DNA from: CAIWXH01 sp964555675
Lineage (GTDB): Bacteria; Chloroflexota; Chloroflexia; Chloroflexales; Chloroflexaceae
Length of the DNA: 16,284 nt
NCBI GenBank assembly: GCA_964555675.1
Contig: CAZKTU010000140.1
Span: 1-16,284 of the forward strand
Reading direction: 5' to 3'
The notes beneath the pieces are model-generated. The model was not told where the DNA came from. It was given only the letters and a program-made list of their open reading frames with translations, and ran no database searches. The position numbers and the translations under genes are program-made. Shown one piece after another: positions 1-6,429 of the stretch (the first letter of the stretch is position 1; each line of letters starts with the position of its first letter).

Positions 1-34
1 GGGGGTAAGTCCTCGCCTCGCTCGTCGTACGGCG

Positions 35-99
35 GCCCTCACCCCGCCTCGCTCGGCACCCCTCTCCCGCGCGCGGGAGAGGGGACGGGGGCGAGGGCC
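35..99. terminator. Hairpin immediately after the M16 peptidase stop codon
   Basis: A perfect 26-bp palindrome lies at 59-84 (half-site CCCCTCTCCCGCG followed by its exact complement). It is nested in a wider imperfect stem in which GGCCCT at 35-40 can pair with AGGGCC at 94-99. The stop codon of the minus-strand peptidase is at 100-102, so its transcript runs straight into this structure, which fits a terminator or 3' stabilising hairpin. No U-run follows, so Rho-independent termination is not certain. Palindromes of this CCCCTCTCCCGCG type are scattered in intergenic DNA of several Chloroflexota genomes, so it may also be a dispersed repeat; that comparison is from memory. Confidence 0.5.
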
Positions 100-1533
100 T
101 TACGAGCCCCTGCGCTTCCAGAGGCGGCGCGCCCCCCAGGCCAGCAGCCCACCGCCGACGAGTACCCCGCCCCAGATCGCCCCGCTCGCCACAGTTGCCA
201 CAGGCCTGTGGACGCCGACGTAGCTGGCCTCGGGGGTGAGGTAGGCGCGCGCGACGCGCACCAGGTCGTTGGGGGTGACGGCGCGGATCAGGGCCGCGCG
301 GTCGGGCACCGGCTCGCCCGCGTCGAGCAGCGCGACCCACTCGGCCAGGTACGAGGCCCGGTCGACGTTGTCCTCCATGCTCAGGGCCCAGCGCCCCGCG
401 AGCCCGACCTTGGCCTCTTCGACCAGCGCTGCGTCGAGATCGCCGTCGCGCACGGCCGCCAGGTGCTGCTCGACGACCGTGCGGATCTCGCCCTCGCGGT
501 CGCCGGCGGCGGTGGTCGAGATCACGAAGTAGCCGGTGTCGTCGAAGGCCATGTTATAGGCCCACAGGCCGTAGACCAGGCCGCGCTTGTAGCGGATCTC
601 CTCGGTCAGCTCGCGGGCCAGCAGCTCGCTCAGCACCTCGAGGGCGTAGCGGTCGGGGTGGTCGCGGCCGACGGTGCGCGCCCCGAGCATCAGGGTGGCC
701 TGGTCGGTGAGCATGGGGCCGCGCACGACCACGTCGAGGGGCCCGGGCGGGGTGGCGGGCGGGGCCGGGGGCGGCGGCGCGGGCTCGCCGGCCGGCAGCG
801 CGCCGAAGTACTGCTCGGCCAGGGCGCGCACCTGGGCCGGGTCGGCTCGGCCGACGATCACCAGGGTGGCGTTGGCCGGGGTGTAGTAGCGCTTGTAGAA
901 GGCCAGCAGCTCGTCGCGGCCGGTGCGGTCGAGCGAGTCGTCCTCGCCGATGATGCGCTGGCCCAAGGTCGAGCCGGGGTAGAGGGCGCGGCGCACGTCG
1001 CGGTCGAGCTCGTAGCCGAAGCCGAGGTTGTCGAGGCCGTTGATCAGCCAGCCGTAGCGGCCCGACTTCTCCTGAAAGACGACCTCGCGCTCTTTGTCGA
1101 GCTTGTCGGGCGGGAAGGTGCTGCGGAAGGCGATCTCGGCCAGCCAGTCGAGGGCCAGGGGCGTGTCCTGGGCGGCCACCTGGGCGAAGTAGGTGGTGTT
1201 CTCGTAGCCGGTCCAGCCGTTCCAGCGCCCGCCCCGACGCCGGATCAGGGTCTTGATCTCGTCCTCGCTCCAGCGCTCGGTGCCGGTGAAGAGCATATGC
1301 TCGAGGAAGTGCGAGATGCCGCTCTCGGAGCGCTGCTCGTAGCGGGCCCCGACGCGGAAGACCAGCATCGCGGCGATCGACTGGCTGTCGTCGCGGGGCT
1401 GCACCCAGACCCGCAGCCCGTTGGCCAGGGTGAAGCGCTCGAGCGGGAAGGGCTCGGCGGGGGGCGCCGCGGCCGCGCCGCCGACGATGGCCACCGAGAG
1501 TAGCAGGGCAGACAGGGCGGGGAGGATGCGCAT
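100..1533 (-). CDS. Secreted, C-terminally anchored M16 family zinc metallopeptidase
   Basis: This 477-residue protein is a predicted zinc peptidase of the M16 (insulinase/pitrilysin, M16B-like) family acting outside the membrane. A signal peptide (about residues 1-23, ending GGAAAA) is followed by the inverted zinc motif HFLEH (H75, E78, H79). The distal ligand fits E155, with E148 seven residues earlier as in pitrilysin. The second half has the EEIRYKRGLVYG segment, equivalent to the R/Y element of the family, so one chain carries both motifs and could work as a homodimer. A glycine-rich hydrophobic segment near residues 451-470 followed by RRLWKRRGS looks like a C-terminal membrane anchor. 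The start at 1533 was chosen because AGGAG lies 8 bases upstream and the signal peptide begins there; the frame stays open to 1605, but that extension is read from a hairpin. It lies downstream of a secreted propeller gene; its substrate is unknown. Confidence 0.9.
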   Translation of the reverse strand: MRILPALSALLLSVAIVGGAAAAPPAEPFPLERFTLANGLRVWVQPRDDSQSIAAMLVFRVGARYEQRSESGISHFLEHMLFTGTERWSEDEIKTLIRRRGGRWNGWTGYENTTYFAQVAAQDTPLALDWLAEIAFRSTFPPDKLDKEREVVFQEKSGRYGWLINGLDNLGFGYELDRDVRRALYPGSTLGQRIIGEDDSLDRTGRDELLAFYKRYYTPANATLVIVGRADPAQVRALAEQYFGALPAGEPAPPPPAPPATPPGPLDVVVRGPMLTDQATLMLGARTVGRDHPDRYALEVLSELLARELTEEIRYKRGLVYGLWAYNMAFDDTGYFVISTTAAGDREGEIRTVVEQHLAAVRDGDLDAALVEEAKVGLAGRWALSMEDNVDRASYLAEWVALLDAGEPVPDRAALIRAVTPNDLVRVARAYLTPEASYVGVHRPVATVASGAIWGGVLVGGGLLAWGARRLWKRRGS

Positions 1534-1572
1534 CGGCGACTCCTGGGATGTGCGGGGTGGCCCGGAAATGAC

Positions 1573-1603
1573 GGAGGGGCGCGGCATTGTGCCGCGCCCC
1601 TCC
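1573..1603 (-). terminator. Strong hairpin between propeller gene and peptidase gene
   Basis: Perfect 14-bp arms (GGAGGGGCGCGGCA at 1573-1586 and its exact complement at 1590-1603) surround a 3-base loop. The hairpin sits 33 bases past the propeller stop codon and 40 bases before the peptidase start. On the plus strand it is followed by ATTTTA; on the minus strand, the direction of both flanking genes, it is followed by GTCATTTCC with only a short T-run. It probably terminates or attenuates transcription from the propeller gene, or protects its 3' end. The stem resembles the GGAGGGGC/GCCCCTCC hairpins at 11227-11245 and 11315-11333. Confidence 0.6.
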
Positions 1604-1635
1604 ATTTTACCGTGCTGTGATGGCTGCCGCCAGAG

Positions 1636-3483
1636 CTACTGAGCCCAGAGGGGCCAGCGGTCCTGGGCCGCGTTGAAGGTGATCTGGGTCGCGTTGCTGC
1701 CGTCGAGGTTGACGGTGTAGATCTCGTAGTCGCCGTCGACGTCGCTGGCGTAGGCCAGGGCCCGGCCGTCGGGCGACCAGGTGGGCGCCTCGTCGTTGCC
1801 CGGCGAGGTCACCAGGAAGTAGCTGGACTGGTTGACCAGGTCGCGGATGGCCAGCTCCCACTGGCTACCGTTCATGGACGAGTAGGCGATGCGCCGGCCG
1901 TCGGGGCTCACGCGGGCGAAGCGGTCGTCGACGCTGTTGTTGGTCAGGTTGGTCACATTGGTCAGGCGGGCCTCGGCGTAGAACTGGCTGTCGCCGCCGT
2001 AGGCCAGGTCGGCGCGGTAGAGCTCGAAGTCGCCGTCGCAGTTGCTGGCCCAGTAGAGGCGCCGTCCGTCGGGCGACCAGGTGGGCGTCTCGTTCACGCA
2101 GCCCTGGCTGGTCAGCTGGATGGGGTTCTGGCCGACCATCGGCCCCATTGCGGTCAGGTAGAGCTCTTGCCCGCCGTTGCGGTCCGAGACGAAGACCATT
2201 TTGGTGCCGTCGGGCGAGTAGCTGGCGTTGTAGTCGTTGGGGGCTGGGTTGGGCAGGTAGCTGTTGTTGAGCACCTCGCGGACCTGAGCGTTCCAGGCCT
2301 TATCCCCGTCATAGACTGTGACGATGCCGAACTCGTAGAGCTTGCGGAAGGCCGCGTTCTGGCGGCGTGAGTCGACCAGCAGGCTCTGCTGGCCCGGGTC
2401 CCAGCTGCGCCGCCACGAGAAGGCGACGGTCTCCTCGTTGTTGAAGGTGATGCGGCGGCTCTGGCCGCCCCCGTCGTAGCGGTAGAGCTCCCAGTGGCGC
2501 CCGGTGTCGAGGTTCGAGGCGTAGAGCAGGAAGCTGCGCGGCTCGGGCGCGGCCCAGGGTGTGCCGAGGTGGGGGTAGCGCCACTGGAAGTAGTGCTGGC
2601 CGACGTTGCCCATCTCGACCTTGAAGCCGGCGGGGTTGCTGGGCACGTAGGTTAGGACGCGGCGCTCGAAGAGCTGCACCAGCACGTCCTGCTCGCTCGC
2701 GCCGATGCGGGCCCTGGTCCAGTAGGGATCGGTGATCGGCAGGCCCATGGCGAAGAGCCAGTCGACCACGGGGCCGCGGGTGACTCGGCCCTCGTAGATC
2801 GGGCCCTGCTGGCCGAGGAAGTCCCAGAAGACGCGCGGGATGTTGTGGCCGGTGACGCTGTTGTACTGAACGATCTCGGTCTCGGGCAGGGCCAGGTCGG
2901 GGCGCAGGCCGATATTGCCGCCGCGGTCGATGCTGGCCTCGACGCGCTGGCCGATGCGCTGGGGGTCGCGGTAGCCGTTGTCGATCGTCGCCACGCCGGC
3001 GAACGAGCTGTAGCCGGGGGCGCCGGGGTTATCGGCGCGCGGGTTGCCGGCCACGGGCACCTCGGCGGCCTGGCGCTGGTCGGTGTCGAAGGGGTCGTTG
3101 CCGAGCTGCAGGCGACCGCTGACCAGCTCTTTGACCAGCAGGCCGTTGGTGACGCCCTGGCTGGGGCCCGAGCGCTCGCGCGGGTTGTTCAGCTCCATGC
3201 GGGCCTTGTCGAAGTACTGGACGGTGCGCAGGCCCTGGTCGCCCTGGCGGTAGAACTCGGCGTAGTCGAACCAGGGGCCGGGGCCCCAGTACCAGGTGCG
3301 GCCGCTGCGCACGGCCTCGTTGTCGGTGCGGCCCCAGACCTGGGCGAAACGCTCGTCGGCGAAGCCGGTGCGGTTGCCGTCGAACGGGGCGGCGCTCGTG
3401 GGCATGGCCGCCAGGGCGACGACCCCCGTGAGCAGGGCGGTGGCGAGCGCGGCGCCACTATGACGAATCCACTTGCGAGACAT
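1636..3483 (-). CDS. Secreted PD40/TolB-type beta-propeller protein
   Basis: A 615-residue exported protein of unknown role. Residues 1-32 form a signal peptide (basic MSRKWIRH, a hydrophobic core, then PTSAA). The region up to about residue 310 contains FAQVWGRTDN and TWYWGPGPW, then a segment ending in a VGQHYFQWRYPHLG stretch. I associate this with secreted Chloroflexota proteins but cannot assign a named domain. The C-terminal half holds PD40/WD40-like repeats with the usual SPDGRRLAY and DG(D/N)YE(I/L)Y signatures, for example YNASYSPDGTKMVFVSD and NDEAPTWSPDGRALAYASD. Such propellers in TolB-like proteins usually bind proteins or cell-wall material; no catalytic residues are visible. 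The start at 3483 has GGAGGG 4 bases upstream and gives the signal peptide; the frame is open to 3561 but with no ribosome site there. It is separated from the peptidase downstream by a hairpin. Confidence 0.85.
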   Translation of the reverse strand: MSRKWIRHSGAALATALLTGVVALAAMPTSAAPFDGNRTGFADERFAQVWGRTDNEAVRSGRTWYWGPGPWFDYAEFYRQGDQGLRTVQYFDKARMELNNPRERSGPSQGVTNGLLVKELVSGRLQLGNDPFDTDQRQAAEVPVAGNPRADNPGAPGYSSFAGVATIDNGYRDPQRIGQRVEASIDRGGNIGLRPDLALPETEIVQYNSVTGHNIPRVFWDFLGQQGPIYEGRVTRGPVVDWLFAMGLPITDPYWTRARIGASEQDVLVQLFERRVLTYVPSNPAGFKVEMGNVGQHYFQWRYPHLGTPWAAPEPRSFLLYASNLDTGRHWELYRYDGGGQSRRITFNNEETVAFSWRRSWDPGQQSLLVDSRRQNAAFRKLYEFGIVTVYDGDKAWNAQVREVLNNSYLPNPAPNDYNASYSPDGTKMVFVSDRNGGQELYLTAMGPMVGQNPIQLTSQGCVNETPTWSPDGRRLYWASNCDGDFELYRADLAYGGDSQFYAEARLTNVTNLTNNSVDDRFARVSPDGRRIAYSSMNGSQWELAIRDLVNQSSYFLVTSPGNDEAPTWSPDGRALAYASDVDGDYEIYTVNLDGSNATQITFNAAQDRWPLWAQ

Positions 3484-3550
3484 TGAACCCTCCTTGACTG
3501 TGTCCGTAGGCTCAGGACGTCGGCGGGCGGGGTTGGGTTCCCGCGGGGCG

Positions 3551-3564
3551 ACTGTGGCCACAGT
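3551..3564. promoter_or_regulatory. Perfect 14-bp palindrome, candidate operator
   Basis: ACTGTGGCCACAGT is a perfect palindrome 68 bases upstream of the propeller start. It overlaps a possible minus-strand -10 element, TACACT (complement of 3562-3567), so a dimeric regulator bound here could block that promoter. No good -35 is visible at the right distance, so the promoter call is weak. No regulator gene in the window is an obvious partner. Confidence 0.3.
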
Positions 3565-3650
3565 GTAGCCCCGGGGGACCCGGAAACGAATGAGCGAGCC
3601 TTGGCCGGATGATGCCGGAAGGCTGAAAGACCCGTGAGAGCGGGCTCAGG

Positions 3651-3678
3651 TTGACGCCTGCCGGCGTGGCGGTATGAT
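3651..3678 (+). promoter_or_regulatory. Sigma70-type promoter for the small unknown gene
   Basis: TTGACG at 3651-3656 (5 of 6 to the -35 consensus) and TATGAT at 3673-3678 (5 of 6 to the -10) are separated by 16 bases. Transcription would begin near 3685, leaving a leader of about 30 bases that carries AGGAG before the ATG at 3715. This is one of the best-matching promoters in the window and gives the downstream gene its own transcript on the opposite strand from its neighbours. Confidence 0.65.
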
Positions 3679-3714
3679 AGGGCCAGCGTGACGCCCCGAG
3701 CGCCAGGAGATCCT

Positions 3715-4071
3715 ATGACCCCTCAGCAGCAGCAGGCCATGCGCCGCCTGCGCCAGCTCCTCGCGGACCCTGCCGGCGACCTCGCCGAGATTGGCGCGAC
3801 CTACGTGACGATCATCAGCGAGCAGCTGCTCACCTTCGCCCGCCAGGCCCACGGGCGCGACGGCGTCGGCGTGGTCGAGATCGACCTGCGCGGCATCGAT
3901 CTGCGCACCGCCACGGGCACCGCCCCGATCGCCTACTACCCGGCCGACGAGGGCTCGGACGAGTGGCCGCCGAATATCGACGAGGTGATCGACAGCTACG
4001 ACCCGGCCCGCGAGGCGGTCGTGCTGCTCTTCCAGGACGGGATCGGCCCGCAGATCTTCGTGCTCGAGTAG
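3715..4071 (+). CDS. Small protein of unknown function, 118 residues
   Basis: I do not recognise this protein. It is 118 residues long and soluble, with no signal peptide or membrane segment. It opens with a Gln-rich helix-forming stretch (MTPQQQQAMRRLRQLL). The middle resembles an alpha/beta fold with strands VVEIDLRGI and PIAYYPA, followed by an acidic segment (DEGSDEWPPNIDEVIDSYDP) and a C-terminal strand pair (EAVVLLFQDGIGPQIFVLE) that reaches the last residue. The start is set by AGGAG 6 bases before the ATG at 3715; a GTG in frame at 3688 lacks a ribosome site and would overlap the expected transcription start. It has its own promoter and ends 6 bases from the stop of the convergent propeller gene, so the two transcripts must overlap. 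GC-rich third positions match the neighbours and support real coding. Confidence 0.75.
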   Translation: MTPQQQQAMRRLRQLLADPAGDLAEIGATYVTIISEQLLTFARQAHGRDGVGVVEIDLRGIDLRTATGTAPIAYYPADEGSDEWPPNIDEVIDSYDPAREAVVLLFQDGIGPQIFVLE

Positions 4072-4077
4072 GGTCCG

Positions 4078-5415
4078 CTACGGCGCCCAGACGACCTGGA
4101 CCACGTCGTCGAGCACGATGGTCTCCTGGCCGCTAGCCAGGTCGACGACGACGGCCCGGCTCTGGAGCGGGCCTGCGGCGCTGCTGCGGATGAAGGCGAT
4201 CAGGCGGCCGTCGGGCGACCATGCGGCCTGGGTGTCCTGGTGGGGGCCCTCGCTCGAGAGGGGGCGGGGCGGGCCGCCGGCGGTGGCCACGAGCCAGATG
4301 CGGGCCTGGGGCCCGTCGAGGCCGCGCCGGGTGAAGGCCACGGCCTCGCCGTTGGGTGCGACCGCGGGGGTCAGCTCGGCGGCCGCGCCGTCGGTCAGGT
4401 CGCGGGTCGCCGGGGCCTCGCCCAGGCTCACCAGCTTCAGCCGCAGCGACGGGCCGCCCGGGCCCGCCTCGGCGCCGCTGTAGACCAGGGCGCTGCCGTC
4501 GGGCAGCCAGGCCGGCCGTTCGCCGCTGATGGCGGGCAGCGCGATCACCTGGTCGGTGAAGAAGCTGTAGTGCTTGAGGGCCTGGCTGATCCCGTCGATG
4601 AAGGCGATGCGGTTGCCGTCGGGCGACCAGGCGGGGGCGTACGAGATGTCCGAGCCGTCGCCGCCGATCAGCGGCCCGAGCAGGGTGCCGTCGGGCTGAG
4701 CCAGCCAGATGCGCGGCACGCCAAGGCGCCCGTCGGCCAGGGCCCGCCGCTCGAAGGCGATGAAGTCGCCCACGGCGGCCCAGGCGGGCGCGGCCGCGCT
4801 CGCGGCCTCGTCGTCGACCAGGGGGCGGGTGGCCCCGCTCTCGAGGTCGAGCAGCATCAGGGCGCTGCGCTCGAGGCCGCGCGGCTCGACGTAGACCGCC
4901 CTGGCCCCGTCGGCGGCCATCACCACCTCGCCGATCCCTGCGGGCGCGTCGAGCAGCTTGCGGGCGCCCGCGCCCGTCGGCGAGACGAGCCAGAGCTCGC
5001 TGCCGCCGGCGGCGGTGGAGCGCAGGGCCAGCAGGCGCGGGCCGCGGGTGCGGAAGCTCCAGCTCAGCTCGGCGGCGTTGGCCCGGCCCTCGGCGTCGCG
5101 CAGGCCCTGGCCGAAGCTGACCTGGTAGTCGGTCTCGGGGCTGAGGGGGCGACTGGGCTGAAAGGTGAGGGTGCGCTCGTCCCAGATGAAGCTGCCGGGC
5201 GTGGCCGGGTCGAGGCGGAAGCTGGTCTCGGCCGAGACGCGGTCGACCGGGCGCGAGAAGGTGACCCGGATCGGCGAGCCGACCGCTACTTCGGGCCCGT
5301 TGGGGGCCTGGGCGGCCAGGGTGATCGGCGCGCCGCGCGGGCCAACGATCAGGAGCAGGGCGGTGAGCAGGAGGGTCGCGCCGCTGACGGCGACGATGCG
5401 GGCGTAGTAGCTCAC
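4078..5415 (-). CDS. Membrane-anchored or secreted Ig-like plus TolB-type propeller protein
   Basis: A 445-residue protein. The N-terminus (residues about 8-30, ending in LLLIVGPRGA) is a signal peptide or a single membrane anchor; there is no lipobox cysteine. Residues about 36-125 resemble a bacterial Ig-like (SbsA_Ig/Big_5) domain: GSPIRVTFSRPVD, then TLTFQPSRPLSPETDYQVSF, then a closing SWSFRTRGP. The rest is a PD40/WD40-like propeller with AWSPDGNRIAFID, AWLPDGSALVYSG, AVAPNGEAVAFTR and AWSPDGRLIAFIR repeats. Ig-plus-propeller proteins of this type are exported binding proteins; no enzyme motif is seen. The GTG start at 5415 overlaps the TGA of the upstream DUF1980 gene by 4 bases (GTGA), so the two are translationally coupled and probably act together. 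It is unrelated in its N-terminal half to the other propeller protein at 1636-3483. Confidence 0.82.
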   Translation of the reverse strand: MSYYARIVAVSGATLLLTALLLIVGPRGAPITLAAQAPNGPEVAVGSPIRVTFSRPVDRVSAETSFRLDPATPGSFIWDERTLTFQPSRPLSPETDYQVSFGQGLRDAEGRANAAELSWSFRTRGPRLLALRSTAAGGSELWLVSPTGAGARKLLDAPAGIGEVVMAADGARAVYVEPRGLERSALMLLDLESGATRPLVDDEAASAAAPAWAAVGDFIAFERRALADGRLGVPRIWLAQPDGTLLGPLIGGDGSDISYAPAWSPDGNRIAFIDGISQALKHYSFFTDQVIALPAISGERPAWLPDGSALVYSGAEAGPGGPSLRLKLVSLGEAPATRDLTDGAAAELTPAVAPNGEAVAFTRRGLDGPQARIWLVATAGGPPRPLSSEGPHQDTQAAWSPDGRLIAFIRSSAAGPLQSRAVVVDLASGQETIVLDDVVQVVWAP

Positions 5416-6137
5416 GGGTAGAGGTAGGGGTTCTCGGGCTGCGAGACGGGCTCGACGGCCTCGGCGCGCAGGACGGGCTGCTCGACCCCGTCGAGGGTGG
5501 CCCGGTCGATCGTGCCGCGCACGCGCACCCAGCTGTTCTCGGCGAGGGCCCCGCCGCCGGCCCAGACCACGGGCAGGCCGACCCCGGCGCCGTCGGCGGC
5601 GCAGCAGGTGACCACGTAGCGCACGGCGAAGAAGGCGTCGGGGCCGAGGCCCTCGTCGTGGAAGACGAAGCCGACCACATCGGCGGGCTGGCCGACGAGC
5701 TCGTCGCCGCGCACGCTCAGGGCGGTACCCCAGTCGAGCAGGTTCCAGCTCGCGGTGTCGCTGGCGAGCTGGGCGGCCCTGCCGCTATCGGCCACGGCGT
5801 TCAGCTCGGCGCCGCGGCCCGCCAGGGTGTCGGCGCCCAGGGGCCGGGCCGGGACGAGGACGCCGAGGAGCAGCGGGGTGGCCAGCAGCAGGTAGGCCCA
5901 GCCTGGCCGGCCGGAGGGTCGCTCGGCGAACGCAGAGCGCAGGCGCACGGCCGCCATCAGCAGCAACACCACGCCCGCGACGATGACGAGCAGGCTGTAG
6001 CGAGGGTGGATGTAGTAGCTCAGCTGCCCGCGCAGCCACTTCGCCAGAAAAAGCGTCGCCGTCCCGCCGAGGATGAGCACCTCGGCCAGGGCGATCAGGT
6101 TCAGGGGCCTGCCGGCCGCACGGGGGATACTCGCCAC
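5412..6137 (-). CDS. TIGR03943/DUF1980 family membrane protein (YcgQ-like)
   Basis: A 241-residue protein of the TIGR03943 (DUF1980, Bacillus YcgQ-like) family. Three hydrophobic segments lie at about residues 15-33, 47-66 and 80-96, followed by an extracytoplasmic domain. The family marks are visible: WNLLDW at 131-136, GFVFHDEG near 156-163, the RYVVTCCAADG segment with adjacent cysteines C178 and C179, and a terminal NPYLYP. Family members normally sit beside a DUF318/ArsP-like permease (YcgR), and the Bacillus pair is linked to zinc homeostasis; the paired cysteines suit metal or thiol chemistry, but that is inference. No permease is adjacent here: the coupled gene is a propeller protein. 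The start is GTG at 6137 with GGAGGT 8 bases upstream. Confidence 0.85.
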   Translation of the reverse strand: MASIPRAAGRPLNLIALAEVLILGGTATLFLAKWLRGQLSYYIHPRYSLLVIVAGVVLLLMAAVRLRSAFAERPSGRPGWAYLLLATPLLLGVLVPARPLGADTLAGRGAELNAVADSGRAAQLASDTASWNLLDWGTALSVRGDELVGQPADVVGFVFHDEGLGPDAFFAVRYVVTCCAADGAGVGLPVVWAGGGALAENSWVRVRGTIDRATLDGVEQPVLRAEAVEPVSQPENPYLYP

Positions 6138-6169
6138 GCTCGCACCTCCTACACATGGGCTGTCGCCTC

Positions 6170-6199
6170 AGTATACATGGATCTGATCGGCCTGCGCAA
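6170..6199 (-). promoter_or_regulatory. Promoter candidate for the DUF1980-propeller unit
   Basis: On the minus strand TTGCGC (complement of 6194-6199) and TATACT (complement of 6170-6175, 5 of 6 to the -10 consensus) are 18 bases apart. Transcription would start near 6163, giving a leader of about 26 bases that contains the GGAGGT ribosome site. The -35 matches only in TTG. The same TTGCGC -35 appears upstream of the membrane protein gene at 12486. Confidence 0.45.
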
Positions 6200-6264
6200 A
6201 CTGGTCTATTGCCTTTCGCTGCGTCGAGGGAGGTATCGAGTAGCGGCGAAGCGCGTAACTCGGT

Positions 6265-6285
6265 TGCGATACTTGTCGTATCGCA
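6265..6285. promoter_or_regulatory. Inverted repeat beside the kinase promoter, candidate operator
   Basis: Perfect 8-bp arms TGCGATAC (6265-6272) and GTATCGCA (6278-6285) flank a 5-base spacer. The repeat ends 2 bases before the TTGACA -35 at 6288, the usual place for an activator site. It is also about 66 bases upstream of the divergent minus-strand -35, so one regulator could serve both directions. Arm spacing does not clearly match a Zur or Fur box known to me. Confidence 0.45.
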
Positions 6286-6287
6286 GC

Positions 6288-6316
6288 TTGACAGAAACCC
6301 GGGGGCGTGGCATCGT
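6288..6316 (+). promoter_or_regulatory. Possible promoter for the histidine kinase gene
   Basis: A perfect -35 TTGACA at 6288-6293 is followed after 17 bases by CATCGT at 6311-6316, a poor -10 (3 of 6). A strong -35 with a weak -10 next to an inverted repeat suits an activator-dependent promoter. The leader to the ATG at 6430 would be roughly 105 bases long. Confidence 0.35.
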
Positions 6317-6429
6317 TTTGTTCACCGGGGCAGTCCGTCCGACCGTGCGACTGGCGCTCTGTCGCTGCAATCAATCGTTCAAGCCGGCGCGCCGGGTAGG
6401 GGAACAGGCTCTCTCGGAACGCCCAACCC

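Noticed and set aside
198..211. Palindrome CCACAGGCCTGTGG as a second operator like the one at 3551
   Set aside because: It lies inside the peptidase coding sequence near its 3' end, shares only the CCACAG half-site, and is readily explained by codon content.
1534..1605. Longer N-terminus for the M16 peptidase starting at 1605
   Set aside because: The extra residues are encoded by a perfect hairpin and precede both a good ribosome site and a signal peptide start.
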